Shown here: piece after piece, positions 10,420-21,562 of the stretch | Position numbering within the stretch: position 1 is the stretch's first letter | Layout: each line of letters begins with the position of its first letter | NCBI RefSeq assembly: GCF_029872155.1 | Contig: NZ_JARXLA010000002.1 | Span: 682,001 to 746,000, forward strand | Direction: 5' to 3' | From: Hyphomicrobium sp. D-2 | Lineage (GTDB): Bacteria > Pseudomonadota > Alphaproteobacteria > Rhizobiales > Hyphomicrobiaceae | DNA: 64,000 nt | The notes under the pieces: generated by a model | What the model saw: the letters and a program-made list of their open reading frames with translations, nothing else | Databases searched by the model: none | Told to the model about the DNA's origin: nothing | Program-made: the position numbers and the translations under genes

Positions 10420-12849
10420 CTACGTCAAAAATCTGGCCTCATGGGCCGCAGCCCGTGCGGCGGGCGTGATGGATTGTTCGGATCGCGTATCGATGTTTGC
10501 GCCTTGCCCTTCGGGCAACGGCAACGTGATGCGTACATGTGCGCCCTGCGGGCGTCCGGGTGCCGGCGGCGCGTCTTCCATGGAAAGCGCGCCGCCGTGC
10601 TGCTCAGTGATCTTCTGCACCATGGCCAGCCCGAGCCCGGTGCCTTTGTGTCCCTTGGTCGTCACGTACGGCTCGGTCAGGCGCCCGCGGTTCTGCTTCG
10701 GCAGGCCGGTGCCGTTGTCGATCACCTCGATGGTGACGCGATCGGGCAGCACGCTGAGAATGGTTTCAATGCGCCCTTTCCATTCCGGATCATCCTTGAG
10801 CGCCGCATCGCGCTGGGACTCCACCGCCTCGCTGGCATTCTTCACCAGGTTGGTGACTGCGCGTGTGATCAACCGTCGATCGATCGACATGTGCAGCGGC
10901 TTTTCCGGCAGCACGAGCACATACTCGATATCGCGATGCGCCTCGCGGAACAGCACCACCGGCTCCTGCACCGATTGGCGCAGATCGCTCGACGCCATTT
11001 CCGGCTTCGGCATGCGCGCGAATTCGGCGAACTCATCAACCATCGTCTTGAGGTCGGCGACCTGGCGTTCGATCGTCATCGTCAGACGGTCGAAGGTTTC
11101 GCGATCATTCTCGATGGTCTTGGAGTATTTGCGCCGCAGCCGCTCGGCGGCGAGTTGTATCGGCGTGAGCGGATTCTTGATCTCGTGCGCAATGCGGCGC
11201 GCCACATCGGCCCAGGCGGCGGTTCGCTGCGCCACCACCAGATCGGTGACATCGTCAAACGTCACCACCGATCCGACGTCGCCATCGCTAGCTCGCTCGC
11301 GCGTGACCATTACGGCGAAGGTGCGTTCATCGCCGTTGACCATGTGATGGATTTCTTCCTGCGAGCGCTGCCGCAGCGTGTCCTGCCGGTCCAGCACATC
11401 GCCGAACACCGGCAGTGCGTCGCGCAATTTCTGCCCCACCAGCTCGGAGCCATCGCCCGCGCCCAACAGTTCGCACGCCGCACGGCTGACCAGCGTAATG
11501 CGATCCTGACTGTCCAGACCGATGACGCCCGCAGATACGCCCGAAAGCACCGCCTCCATGAAGTGGCGGCGCTCCACCAACTGCTCGTTGGCGGTGACCA
11601 GCGCATCGCGTTGTGTTTTCAACTCGCGCGTCATCGTGTTGAAGGTCTGCGATAGACGCCGCAGATCGCCCTCACCGCGCTTTTCCGGCAGCTCTACATT
11701 CAGGTTGCCGGTCGAAACCTCCTGCGCAGCGCCGATCAGGCGGCGGATGGGCGCCACAAATCGTCCGGCGAACCACAGGCCGGCCCAGATCGCCGCCAGC
11801 ATCGCCGTCATCGAAATCATCAGATACATCAGGCCATGGGCGATCTTCAGTCCGCCGCGCGCCTTGCGCAGCCGGTTGAACTGATCGGCATTCTGCGCCG
11901 TCAGCTTCAGATGCTCGATGACCTGGGGGTTCACGCCCTGCATCACGTAAAGATAGTTGCCGGGATAGCGCTCCAGCCGCGTGACAGCGCCAACGCGATA
12001 GCTGCGCGCACTCGGCATCAGCAGCGCCACCTGCCCCTCGTACGCCTGCTCCATCGCACTTTGCGGCGGACTGACATACGGCAAGCGGCTGTCGACGGCA
12101 GTCTCAACCACCGGCCGGCCGTTACCGTCGATGATGTAAGCCGCCGGCAGATCGCGCAGGCCTGCCTGCACCATTACCAGCCGCTGTAGCCGCACGGGAT
12201 CGCCTGCGACCGACGCCGCGGCCATGTCCAGATCTCGCGCCATGTTGACGATGTCGGTGCGGATCACCTGCCCGTGCTCGTCGAGATAGGCGTTCGCCAC
12301 ATCGGCCGAACTCGCCACGATGGCGCGCGTGCTGGAGGCGAACCAGCCATCCAGCGAACGCGAGAAGGTGATCGTTGCGCCTAGCGCCAGCAACAGCGTC
12401 GGCAGCGCAGCGATGACCGAAAACAGCGCGACGATGCGGATGTGCAGGCGCGCGCCGGGAATGCGCCGCTTCCACGCTTTCGCCAGCCCCGCCACCTGCC
12501 ATGTCAGCAGCGCGATCATCGATATGATCAGCAGGACGTTGATCGCCAGCACGACCAGCACAACGTCGTTGCGCGCTCTGATCGGCGTCAGATCGGTGAG
12601 GATGAGATAGGTCGCGAGCGCGGATACGAGGGACAGCAGAACGATGCTGAACCCGATCCAAAAGGCACGGTTACCCGGATTGAGAGACGATGGTCCCTCT
12701 TCCAGACGCTGGCCTCGCTGTGACGCAACCTCTGCGGCCGACATCAGCGTGCTTTCATGTGAACGGCCCGGGGGAGAGCCTGTTGCATTTATCCGTCGCG
12801 GAAACAGCCACCGGATGCGAGACCACAGGGAAACAACAGACTGTGACAT
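10420..12849 (-). CDS. ntrY: Sensor histidine kinase NtrY
   Basis: Membrane sensor kinase that phosphorylates NtrX. Two N-terminal hydrophobic helix pairs and a long periplasmic loop (about residues 110-290) are followed by a transmembrane helix, HAMP, a PAS domain (MEAVLSGVSAGVIGLDSQDRI), HisKA with the phospho-acceptor in RRIAHEIKNPLTPIQ, and the HATPase with N box (LVKNASEAV), G boxes (IDNGTGLP, GTGLGLAM). The frame is open to 12909, but ATG 12849 (MSQSVVSLW) avoids an atypical leader. It lies between ntrC and ntrX. Confidence 0.94.
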   Translation of the reverse strand: MSQSVVSLWSRIRWLFPRRINATGSPPGRSHESTLMSAAEVASQRGQRLEEGPSSLNPGNRAFWIGFSIVLLSLVSALATYLILTDLTPIRARNDVVLVVLAINVLLIISMIALLTWQVAGLAKAWKRRIPGARLHIRIVALFSVIAALPTLLLALGATITFSRSLDGWFASSTRAIVASSADVANAYLDEHGQVIRTDIVNMARDLDMAAASVAGDPVRLQRLVMVQAGLRDLPAAYIIDGNGRPVVETAVDSRLPYVSPPQSAMEQAYEGQVALLMPSARSYRVGAVTRLERYPGNYLYVMQGVNPQVIEHLKLTAQNADQFNRLRKARGGLKIAHGLMYLMISMTAMLAAIWAGLWFAGRFVAPIRRLIGAAQEVSTGNLNVELPEKRGEGDLRRLSQTFNTMTRELKTQRDALVTANEQLVERRHFMEAVLSGVSAGVIGLDSQDRITLVSRAACELLGAGDGSELVGQKLRDALPVFGDVLDRQDTLRQRSQEEIHHMVNGDERTFAVMVTRERASDGDVGSVVTFDDVTDLVVAQRTAAWADVARRIAHEIKNPLTPIQLAAERLRRKYSKTIENDRETFDRLTMTIERQVADLKTMVDEFAEFARMPKPEMASSDLRQSVQEPVVLFREAHRDIEYVLVLPEKPLHMSIDRRLITRAVTNLVKNASEAVESQRDAALKDDPEWKGRIETILSVLPDRVTIEVIDNGTGLPKQNRGRLTEPYVTTKGHKGTGLGLAMVQKITEQHGGALSMEDAPPAPGRPQGAHVRITLPLPEGQGANIDTRSEQSITPAARAAAHEARFLT

Positions 12850-12962
12850 TTTCGCGACGTGGCGAATAGGTAACGCCAGGCGTGCGAGAACGCAAGGCGG
12901 AGGGGCCATTCCGCCTTAACTTTCAAGGGGACACGGATGATCTGGGCGTGTTGCGGCCGGAT

Positions 12963-14411
<1,449 letters not shown>

Positions 14412-14421
14412 GGGTTACCTC

Positions 14422-15576
14422 TCACTCGGGTGTGTCGCCGGAACGATCGCGCGCCTGCATCGGCAGCAGCACGCGGAAGATGGTGCGGTTCGGCTCGTTA
14501 TCGAGTTCGATCACACCGCCGTGGTCGTTGATGATCTTCGCAGCCAGTGCGAGCCCCAGTCCGGTCCTGTTGAGCTTGGTGGTCACAAACGGATCGAACA
14601 GGTGCTCTTTGATGTCGTCGAGCACGCCGCCGCCATTGTCCTCAATCTGGATCATGAGCGGCAGGCTGATGCGCATGTCGGAGCCGGGCACCGAAAGGCG
14701 CACACCGGGACGGAACGAAGTCTGGATGATGATGCGGCCCTGGGTGCGGTTGTCACCAATGGCTTCGACCGCATTCTTCACCAAGTTGAGCATTGCCTGC
14801 ACGAGCTTGTCGCGATTGCCCGGAACAGGCGGCAACGAAGGATCGTAATCGGCCACAAAGCGCACGCCGCGACCGAAGCCGGATTCGCACAGCCTGCGGA
14901 CGTGATCGAGGACGTCATGGATGTTCACCGGCTCTTTGGCCAGCGGGCGTTCGTCGCCAAACACTTCCATGCGGTCAACCAGGTTGCGGATGCGATCCGT
15001 TTCCGAGCAGATGAGCTGTGACAGCGCCCGATCTTCATCGTTCAGCCCCTGCTCAAGCAACTGAGCTGCGCCGCGAATGCCGGAAAGCGGATTCTTGATT
15101 TCATGCGCCAGCACCGATGCCAAACCTGACACAGAACGGGCCGCTGCGCGGTGCGTGAGCTGCCGCTCGATCATCTGCGCCATGTTGCGCTGCTGGAACA
15201 TCAACACGACGTAACCGGGGCTTTCCGGCATCGGGCCGCCGTACACGTCCACCAGCTTCGGGATCTGGAATTTCGGACTGGCAATTTCGACGCCGTATTC
15301 ATTCAGCGTGACGCCTGAAGTGCGCACCTGATCGACCAGCTGAAGCAGCGGACACCCGAACGCTACAACCTCGTCCAGCTTCGCGCGCTTCAGCAGCGCA
15401 ACGCCGATCGAAAGAAACGCTTCGGCGGCGGCATTGGCGAACACGATGCGGTTGTCATCGGCCAACACGAGAATGGGATGCGGCAGCGCGCTGAGCAGCA
15501 GATCGTGCTCGATCGGGCGGCGGGTGTTTACGTTGGCGGCAATGCGCGTCGCTGCTGTCGTGGCACGTCGGCTCAT
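14422..15576 (-). CDS. ntrB: Nitrogen sensor histidine kinase/phosphatase NtrB (NRII)
   Basis: Cytoplasmic kinase/phosphatase acting on NtrC and controlled by PII proteins. A PAS domain (HPILVLADDNRIVFANAAAEAFL) is followed by HisKA with the acceptor in LAHEIKNPLSGIRGAAQLL and the HATPase (LNLVKNAVEAIGD; IEDNGGGV; TGLGLALAAKII). No membrane segment is present, as expected for NtrB. Its start overlaps the dusB stop by four bases, so it is translationally coupled to dusB. Confidence 0.97.
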   Translation of the reverse strand: MSRRATTAATRIAANVNTRRPIEHDLLLSALPHPILVLADDNRIVFANAAAEAFLSIGVALLKRAKLDEVVAFGCPLLQLVDQVRTSGVTLNEYGVEIASPKFQIPKLVDVYGGPMPESPGYVVLMFQQRNMAQMIERQLTHRAAARSVSGLASVLAHEIKNPLSGIRGAAQLLEQGLNDEDRALSQLICSETDRIRNLVDRMEVFGDERPLAKEPVNIHDVLDHVRRLCESGFGRGVRFVADYDPSLPPVPGNRDKLVQAMLNLVKNAVEAIGDNRTQGRIIIQTSFRPGVRLSVPGSDMRISLPLMIQIEDNGGGVLDDIKEHLFDPFVTTKLNRTGLGLALAAKIINDHGGVIELDNEPNRTIFRVLLPMQARDRSGDTPE

Positions 15577-16622
15577 GCTGCGGCCTCCTGCGCGCTGGCG
15601 TAGAAGTCAGCAAGTCCGCTCAGCACCCGTGAAGGGTTTTCTTCCGTGCACAGTTTGCGTCGCCACGCCTTCACCTGCTCGGGCGAGCTTCCGCTCTGTT
15701 CCAGATACCAGCCGATATGCTTGCGGGCGTTGCGCAGACCAAGATCAGCGCCGTAATGGCTCAGCATCGCTTCAACGTGCTCGCGCGCGATTGCCGATTG
15801 CTCGGCCAGCGATGGGGCGGATTGTGATTGCTGCGAACCGTCATCGAGAAACGCTGCGACACGGCCCGGCAACCACGGCGCACCATAGGCGCCACGCCCA
15901 ATCATCACGCCGTCAGCGCCTGACGCTTCGAGCGCTTGCGCTGCATCACCGGCACTGGTGATGTCGCCGTTCACGATGACCGGAACAGATACGGCCTCGC
16001 TCACTTCGCGGACCGCGTGCCAGTTCGCTTCGCCTTTGAAAAACTGATTGCGCGTGCGGCCGTGCACCGTGATCATCCGCACGCCCGCTTCAACCGCGCG
16101 CTTTGCGAGTGCGGGTGCGTTGCGTGTCTTCTCACACCAGCCAAGACGCATCTTCAGCGTAACGGGAACGCGCACCGCACCGACGACGGCTTCGATCAGC
16201 GAAAGCGCATGATCGAGGTCGCGCATCAGGGCGCTGCCGGAAAGTTTGCCGGTCACCTCGCGCGCCGGGCAGCCCATGTTGATGTCGATGATGTCAGCGC
16301 CGAGATCTTCAACGACGCGCGCGCCCTCGGCCATCCAGTTTGCCTCGCGGCCAACGAGTTGTATGGAACGAAGCGCGATATCGGAGCCTTCGGCGCGGCG
16401 CAGAACATCGGCGCGCTGCCGCACAACCTCCTCGCTCGCGACCATCTCGGACACGACGAGACCCGCGCCCAACCTATTGGCCAGCCTGCGAAAAGGCAGA
16501 TCGGTGACCCCGGACATGGGTGCCAGCACAACCCGGTTTGCCGTGCGGACATCGCCGATGGCGAGAACCTTGGCGTCCGGCTTCGTGTCGGCGTCCTGCA
16601 TGCTCATGAATTGGGCATTCAT
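15573..16622 (-). CDS. dusB: tRNA-dihydrouridine synthase DusB (NifR3)
   Basis: FMN enzyme that reduces specific uridines in tRNA. The fold starts with VVLAPMSGVTDLPFRRL; the catalytic cysteine lies in IDINMGCPAREVTGK; GRTRNQFFKG and NGDI/GVMIGRGAYGAPW follow. The frame is open to 16742, but the upstream residues do not look like this family, and ATG 16622 (MNAQFMSMQD) is preferred; ATGs at 16607 and 16601 are alternatives. It is the first gene of the dusB-ntrB-ntrC set, an arrangement classic in alphaproteobacteria (nifR3-ntrB-ntrC). Confidence 0.94.
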   Translation of the reverse strand: MNAQFMSMQDADTKPDAKVLAIGDVRTANRVVLAPMSGVTDLPFRRLANRLGAGLVVSEMVASEEVVRQRADVLRRAEGSDIALRSIQLVGREANWMAEGARVVEDLGADIIDINMGCPAREVTGKLSGSALMRDLDHALSLIEAVVGAVRVPVTLKMRLGWCEKTRNAPALAKRAVEAGVRMITVHGRTRNQFFKGEANWHAVREVSEAVSVPVIVNGDITSAGDAAQALEASGADGVMIGRGAYGAPWLPGRVAAFLDDGSQQSQSAPSLAEQSAIAREHVEAMLSHYGADLGLRNARKHIGWYLEQSGSSPEQVKAWRRKLCTEENPSRVLSGLADFYASAQEAAA

Positions 16623-16919
16623 TTGTTTTGCTGTTGATTTGGGCACGATAGGCGGGTGCCACGCTGTGTGCAAGCGCGAAAAACGCGCGGGGCCCTGCGC
16701 CCGGATCGCGTTTTTGGACGATCGATCGTGCCTGAACTGCACCCTCAGGAGGCAGCACGGGCAATTGGCAAGATGAAAGGCAGCGTCAGTTTTGCCTGTT
16801 TTTCAGCCTCGTTTAGAGCCTGACGCTTATCCGGGCACCCTGTTAACCATTGCAGAGCGATTTGCCCTTGTCCGGGGATATGGCTAAGCAGGGCCCGCAA
16901 CGGGGCAGCGGGTGCGACA

Positions 16920-18176
16920 ATGACAACAACGGCGGCAGTGGTCGTGGCGGCGGGTCGGGGGACGCGGGTTAAGGGCGGGTCCAGGTCCGACGTCGAAGGC
17001 GGGCCCGATGGCGGCAACGCAAGCGCGCGCCCGAAGCAGTATCACCTGTTGGCCGGGCGCCCGGTGCTGAGCCATTCACTGGCGGTGCTGACGGGCCATC
17101 CCGCCATTACGGCAGTGGTGGTGGTGCGCCACCCGGATGACCAGGCGCTCTATGAGGAAGCCGCTGCGCCCTATGCCGGCAAGCTGGTGGCGCCCGTTGC
17201 CGGTGGCGCAACACGGCAGGCGTCGGTGCTCGCGGGGCTTGAAGCGCTGCGCACCCTGCCCGGTGGCGCGCCCGATCGCGTGCTGATCCACGATGCCGCC
17301 CGTCCGTTTCTCTCCGCCGCGCTGATCGATGATCTGATGGCGGCGTTAGATGCATCGCCCGGTGCGATAGCCGCCGAACCGGTTGCCGACACGCTCAAGC
17401 GCGCCGACACCAGCGGTCGCATCGCAGAGACGGTTGATCGCTCAGCGTTGTGGCGCGCACAGACACCGCAAGGCTTCCATTTCGACGCGATCCGCGATGC
17501 CCACCGCAAGGCCGCCGATGCGAACCGCCATGACTTCACCGACGACGCCGCGCTGGCCGAATGGATCGGACTGCCGGTACACCTTGTCGCCTCCTCCGGA
17601 ACCAACATGAAGCTGACAACCGCCGCCGATATGGATCTCGCCGAACGCATTCTTGGCGCCGCCAATTCCAGCGCCGCTGCAGCATGGGAAACGCGCGTTG
17701 GCTCGGGCTTCGATGTACACCGCGTGGCTGAGGGTGATCATGTCTGGCTGTGCGGCGTAAAAATCCCGCACACCCATCGCCTCGATGGACATTCCGATGC
17801 CGATGTCGGGTTGCATGCACTTACCGACGCCCTGCTCGGCGCAATCGGCGACGGTGACATCGGCTACCACTTCCCGCCCAGCGATGAGCAGTGGCGCGGC
17901 GCGGCGTCGCGTATTTTTCTGGCGCATGCCGTCGAGTTGGTGCGTCGACGCGGCGGGCGCATCACAAACGTCGACGTGACACTGCTGTGCGAGGCGCCGA
18001 AGGTTGGCCCGCATCGCCCGGCGATGAGCGCGACAATCGCGGAAATACTGGGCATTGGCGTCGATCGCGTTGGCATCAAGGCGACAACGATGGAGCGCCT
18101 TGGCTTCATTGGCCGTGGCGAAGGAATTGCCGCGATGGCGAGTGCGACGGTGCAGCTGCCAACGGCGGCGAGCTGA
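16920..18176 (+). CDS. ispDF: Bifunctional MEP cytidylyltransferase / MECDP synthase IspDF
   Basis: Catalyses two non-consecutive steps of the MEP isoprenoid pathway. IspD occupies about residues 1-250 (VVAAGRGTR, PKQY, DRVLIHDAARPF, AAEPVADTLK) and IspF about 255-418 (GSGFDVHRVAEGD with metal-binding Asp and His, LDGHSDADVGLHALTDALLGA, KATTMERLGFIGRGEGIAAMA). The fusion is common in alphaproteobacteria. Between GRGTR and PKQY there is an insertion of about 17 Gly/Asp/Ser-rich residues beyond the usual loop. It diverges from dusB. Confidence 0.97.
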   Translation: MTTTAAVVVAAGRGTRVKGGSRSDVEGGPDGGNASARPKQYHLLAGRPVLSHSLAVLTGHPAITAVVVVRHPDDQALYEEAAAPYAGKLVAPVAGGATRQASVLAGLEALRTLPGGAPDRVLIHDAARPFLSAALIDDLMAALDASPGAIAAEPVADTLKRADTSGRIAETVDRSALWRAQTPQGFHFDAIRDAHRKAADANRHDFTDDAALAEWIGLPVHLVASSGTNMKLTTAADMDLAERILGAANSSAAAAWETRVGSGFDVHRVAEGDHVWLCGVKIPHTHRLDGHSDADVGLHALTDALLGAIGDGDIGYHFPPSDEQWRGAASRIFLAHAVELVRRRGGRITNVDVTLLCEAPKVGPHRPAMSATIAEILGIGVDRVGIKATTMERLGFIGRGEGIAAMASATVQLPTAAS

Positions 18177-18248
18177 CGCGCCATAAAAATGCCTTTGGTC
18201 ATTTGACCCTGCGACAGAATCGCGGCATCAACACCTCAAGGTGGTTGT

Positions 18249-18761
18249 ATGACCACGAACTCGGGGGCCGACATGAACGTGATGACCAACACGCTGGAAC
18301 GCAAGCCGGTCGAAACCGCCAGCATTGCCGACATCGCCGAGACCACTGCGAACGCATGTCTTGCGACGCGGGTGCGTCAGCTTTCTCGCATCGTGACGCG
18401 CGTCTACGACGACGCAATGCGTCCGCTGGGGATCACTGCAAGCCAGTACACTCTGCTGGCGCAGCTTGCCGCGCGTGATGCCATCACGGCGGTGGAGATC
18501 GGACACGAACTCGATATCGAGAAGTCGACGCTGTCTCGTAACCTCAAGCGTCTGCTGGCGCTGGGCCACATCAACATGGATCCGCCCGCCGGACGCCGTG
18601 GCCGTGGCCTGCACCTGACGCCGAAAGGCCAAGCGGTGCTGAAGGAAGCATTCCCCATCTGGCAGGACGCGCAGAAGCGTGCCTACTCGGTGATGGGTGC
18701 TGAGAGCCGCAACGTGCTCGATAATCTTCTGGATCAGGCCGAGAAGCTTGCGCCCGTGTGA
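18249..18761 (+). CDS. MarR-family transcriptional regulator
   Basis: Dimeric winged-helix DNA-binding protein, probably a ligand- or stress-responsive repressor. The core shows the MarR layout: VYDDAMRPLGITASQYTLLAQLA, recognition helix EIEKSTLSRNLKRL region (LDIEKSTLSRNLKRLLALG) and the wing with GRRGRGLHLTPKGQAVL. AAGGTGG lies just before the ATG at 18249 and supports this start; ATG 18273 is possible. It lies alone between ispDF and pncC; no target is evident. Confidence 0.9.
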   Translation: MTTNSGADMNVMTNTLERKPVETASIADIAETTANACLATRVRQLSRIVTRVYDDAMRPLGITASQYTLLAQLAARDAITAVEIGHELDIEKSTLSRNLKRLLALGHINMDPPAGRRGRGLHLTPKGQAVLKEAFPIWQDAQKRAYSVMGAESRNVLDNLLDQAEKLAPV

Positions 18762-18928
18762 GCGCAATCGCAGGCATTCAGTCTGATCGCTACGAAATCG
18801 ACGGGCGGCGCCATTGGTGTCGCCCGTTTTTCGTGCTGGCTTTAGCATGCATCGATGCAGCATTGCGGGAACGCGAGCGGCCAGCGCATCATTGTGCCGA
18901 CACTGCCGTTTCACTGTGAGGCTACGCC

Positions 18929-19432
18929 ATGGATTCGCTGTTTCCGTCCGACCTTTATGAGACCGCGCGCGTCATGCTTGCGGCCTATGAAAAGCGCGGC
19001 CTGCGCATCGTGACGGCGGAGAGTTGCACCGGCGGCCTGATTGCCGGACTGCTAACGGAAGTTCCCGGCAGTTCCGCCGCTGTCGAGCGGGGCTATGTCA
19101 CCTATTCGAATGTCGCCAAGAGCGATGTTCTCGGCGTTCCGGAAGAGATGCTGGAGCGCGTCGGCGCGGTGAGCGAGGAAGTTGCGCGCGCGATGGCGGC
19201 AGGCGCGCTGAACCACTCGCGCGCGCATGTTGCGGTTTCCGTCACTGGCATTGCCGGACCGGACGGCGGCTCGGCCGACAAGCCGGTGGGGCTTGTTTAT
19301 TTCGGCCTGGCCGTGCGCGACCGGCCGACGAAAACGCGCGAGTGCCGGTTTGGCAATCCCGGCCGACAGGCGGTGCGGATTGCCAGCGTGCGCACGGCGG
19401 TCGAGTTGCTGAACAGCGCGCTGCAGGACTGA
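18929..19432 (+). CDS. pncC: Nicotinamide-nucleotide amidase PncC (CinA C-terminal family)
   Basis: Deamidates nicotinamide mononucleotide to nicotinate mononucleotide in pyridine nucleotide salvage. The 167-residue protein is the stand-alone CinA C-terminal domain: TAESCTGGLIAGLLTEVPGSS at its start, a conserved VTYSN, and the SVTGIAGPDGGS motif. Missing the N-terminal CinA domain is normal for this short form. The position between ispDF and coq10 is conserved in alphaproteobacteria. Confidence 0.93.
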   Translation: MDSLFPSDLYETARVMLAAYEKRGLRIVTAESCTGGLIAGLLTEVPGSSAAVERGYVTYSNVAKSDVLGVPEEMLERVGAVSEEVARAMAAGALNHSRAHVAVSVTGIAGPDGGSADKPVGLVYFGLAVRDRPTKTRECRFGNPGRQAVRIASVRTAVELLNSALQD

Positions 19433-19536
19433 CTGACACGCAGGCGCTGGCGCGACAGCAGCCATCCTCACAGCGCTGATTGCGCAGTCTAAGGTTTCCG
19501 TGAGGGCGCGACTCGCCGAAACCGGGCACGGGCTCG

Positions 19537-20067
19537 TTAGGTCCGCATGTTTCGATCCGCACGCCCGCGAAGGCGCGACGCGTCCTCGGCATCGGTGTTC
19601 GCCACCATCATAGTGTTTGGCGTGGCGGGATAAAGCGTACGCGCACGCGCTTCAAACGCATCGGTGTATTTGCGCACCGCCTTATCGAACACCGCGCCCA
19701 TCAGCAGCGACAGCATTTTGGATGCGAACGCGTAGTCGATGAAGAAGTGCACGTCGCAACCGCCCGGCACATCGCGAAAACGCCAGCGATTGGTGAGGCG
19801 CTGAAACGGACCATCGACCTTGACGACATCGATCTCGCGCGCGTCGGGGCGTAGCGTCACACGGCTGGTGAAGTTCTCGCTGATCTTCTGATAGCCCACG
19901 GCCATGATCGCGGTGATGACCTGCTCGGCGCCGTTGTCCTGCCGCGCGGTTATCTCCAGCCGTTCGCACAGCGGCACGAACAGCGGATAGTGCTGCACGT
20001 CGGCGACGACAGCGAACATCTGATCGGCCGTGAACGGCATGCGCCGGGTGGTCTCGAACGTGGGCAA
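19537..20067 (-). CDS. Coenzyme Q-binding protein COQ10 / RatA-type START protein
   Basis: START-like polyketide-cyclase-fold protein, thought to bind ubiquinone and assist respiration. Typical features are MPTFETTRRMPFTADQMFAVVADVQHYPLFVP at the N-terminus (read as order, not a contiguous motif) and the FxRLTNRWRF and CDVHFFIDYAF strands near the end. It is about 35 bases downstream of lipA, a conserved lipA-coq10 pair in alphaproteobacteria. RatA toxin homology of the family is a naming issue only. Confidence 0.9.
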   Translation of the reverse strand: MPTFETTRRMPFTADQMFAVVADVQHYPLFVPLCERLEITARQDNGAEQVITAIMAVGYQKISENFTSRVTLRPDAREIDVVKVDGPFQRLTNRWRFRDVPGGCDVHFFIDYAFASKMLSLLMGAVFDKAVRKYTDAFEARARTLYPATPNTMMVANTDAEDASRLRGRADRNMRT

Positions 20068-20102
20068 GAGAGTCTGGCTCCTTGAACTTCTTCGCCGCCG
20101 CT

Positions 20103-21083
20103 TCAGAGGCGGGCCGTTGCTGCCCGGCGCGCCGCCTGCAGCTTCGCGAAATCATCGCCCGCATGGTACGACGAGCGCGTGAATGGGCTGGAGGCGACCA
20201 GCGCAAATCCCTTGGCCATGCCGATCTGGCGCAACGACTGGAATTCCGCCGGCGGCACGAAGCGCACAACAGGCGCATGGCGCGGACTGGGTTGCAGATA
20301 CTGGCCGATAGTCAAGAAGTCTACCCCGGCGGAGCGCATGTCATCCATGACCTGCATGATTTCTTCACGCGTTTCCCCCAGCCCCACCATGATGCCGGAC
20401 TTGGTGAAGACGTTGGCATCGATTTCCTTGGCCCGTTGCAGCAGCCGCAGCGAATGGAAATAACGCGCGCCGGGGCGGATCGAAAGATACAGACGCGGCA
20501 CCGTCTCAAGGTTGTGATTGAAGACATCCGGTGCTGAGGCCAGCACGGTCTCCAGCGCACGATCCTTGCGCAGAAAATCCGGTGTCAGAATTTCAACGGT
20601 AGTTTGTGGTGACGACACGCGCAGCGCCGAAATGACCCTGGCGAAATGCGCCGCGCCGCCATCGGCAAGGTCGTCGCGATCAACCGAAGTGATGACGATG
20701 TGAGTGAGGCCGAGATCGCCCGCAGCCTTCGCCACGCGCTCCGGTTCGAGCGGATCGAGCGGGCGCGGCATGCCGGTGCGCACGTTGCAGAAGGCGCAGG
20801 CGCGCGTGCAGGTGTCGCCCATGATCATGAAGGTGGCGTGGCGCTTGGACCAGCATTCGCCGATGTTGGGGCAGCCCGCCTCCTCGCACACGGTGGTCAG
20901 GCCATGGCGGCGGACGATGTCGACCGTTTCGGCGTGCGCCCCCGGCCCCGGTGCGCGCACACGAATCCAGTCCGGCTTGGGAAGGCGCGTCCGCACGCCG
21001 CCGCTGCCTTCGGCGCTGGGCCGCGCGGGTGACACCTGCTCCGTGTTGGCGGTGGCGCTCAATGGACGATGCTCCGGCCTCAA
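20103..21083 (-). CDS. lipA: Lipoyl synthase LipA
   Basis: Radical-SAM enzyme that inserts two sulfurs into octanoyl-lysine on lipoyl domains. The auxiliary cluster cysteines are C66, C71 and C77 ([12 protein letters not shown]) and the SAM cluster motif is C92-x3-C96-x2-C99 (CTRACAFC). Length 326 is normal. It would modify the lipoyl domain of the E1-beta protein encoded nearby, as well as other lipoyl domains. Two GlsB-like genes separate it from lpdA. Confidence 0.98.
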   Translation of the reverse strand: MRPEHRPLSATANTEQVSPARPSAEGSGGVRTRLPKPDWIRVRAPGPGAHAETVDIVRRHGLTTVCEEAGCPNIGECWSKRHATFMIMGDTCTRACAFCNVRTGMPRPLDPLEPERVAKAAGDLGLTHIVITSVDRDDLADGGAAHFARVISALRVSSPQTTVEILTPDFLRKDRALETVLASAPDVFNHNLETVPRLYLSIRPGARYFHSLRLLQRAKEIDANVFTKSGIMVGLGETREEIMQVMDDMRSAGVDFLTIGQYLQPSPRHAPVVRFVPPAEFQSLRQIGMAKGFALVASSPFTRSSYHAGDDFAKLQAARRAATARL

Positions 21084-21135
21084 TCAACCCATGTTAGATT
21101 GGCACGGCGGCGATGCAAACCAACCCCGCGATGCC

Positions 21136-21408
21136 TCAGCGGCCGATGATACGGGCCAGAACGATGATGAGAAGAGCGCCGATAGTCGATATGGCGATGA
21201 GATGCAGCCACGGGCTGTCGGTGAAATAGGGCAGGTTGAGCCATCCGGCCTGCACCAGTGCGCCGCCCACGAACGAGCCCAGGATGCCGACGAATATATC
21301 GCGGATGATGCCCCCGCGGCCGCCGAGCAGCAGCGATGCGAGGAAGCCGGCGACAAAGCCGTTCAGCACCATCATGATCCACGGTGCATAGGCTGCGTAT
21401 TGATCCAT
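21136..21408 (-). CDS. GlsB/YeaQ/YmgE-family stress membrane protein
   Basis: Small inner-membrane protein with three hydrophobic helices and glycine-rich motifs (GFVAGFLASLLLGGRGGIIRDIFVGILGSFVGG in order). Family members are transglycosylase-associated or acid/stress-related by annotation, without a clear function. The frame is open to 21522, but ATG 21408 (MDQYAAYAPW) has GAGGGAAC and AGGTG upstream and matches the family start. It is a tandem paralogue of the next gene upstream. Confidence 0.82.
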   Translation of the reverse strand: MDQYAAYAPWIMMVLNGFVAGFLASLLLGGRGGIIRDIFVGILGSFVGGALVQAGWLNLPYFTDSPWLHLIAISTIGALLIIVLARIIGR

Positions 21409-21465
21409 CACCTGTTCCCTCGCCCGTGCGTTGGGCAGTTGCTGATGCCGAAGCACCCAGAGCAG

Positions 21466-21562
21466 TCTAGAGCACGACCGTCCGAAGCGATCGTGGGCCT
21501 TTTGGTGGTGCCGATGATTCATCGCCTCGGACTTGGTAAGGTCCGAAGCGATTATGGTCTAG
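21466..21562. repeat. Dispersed ~100-bp imperfect inverted repeat, copy 1
   Basis: Begins TCTAGAGCACGA and ends GATTATGGTCTAG, with the block TCCGAAGCGAT near both ends. The ends are imperfect inverted repeats of each other. It fills the space between the two GlsB-like genes and includes the stop codon of the upstream one. Related copies are at 37248 and 51548. Confidence 0.6.
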
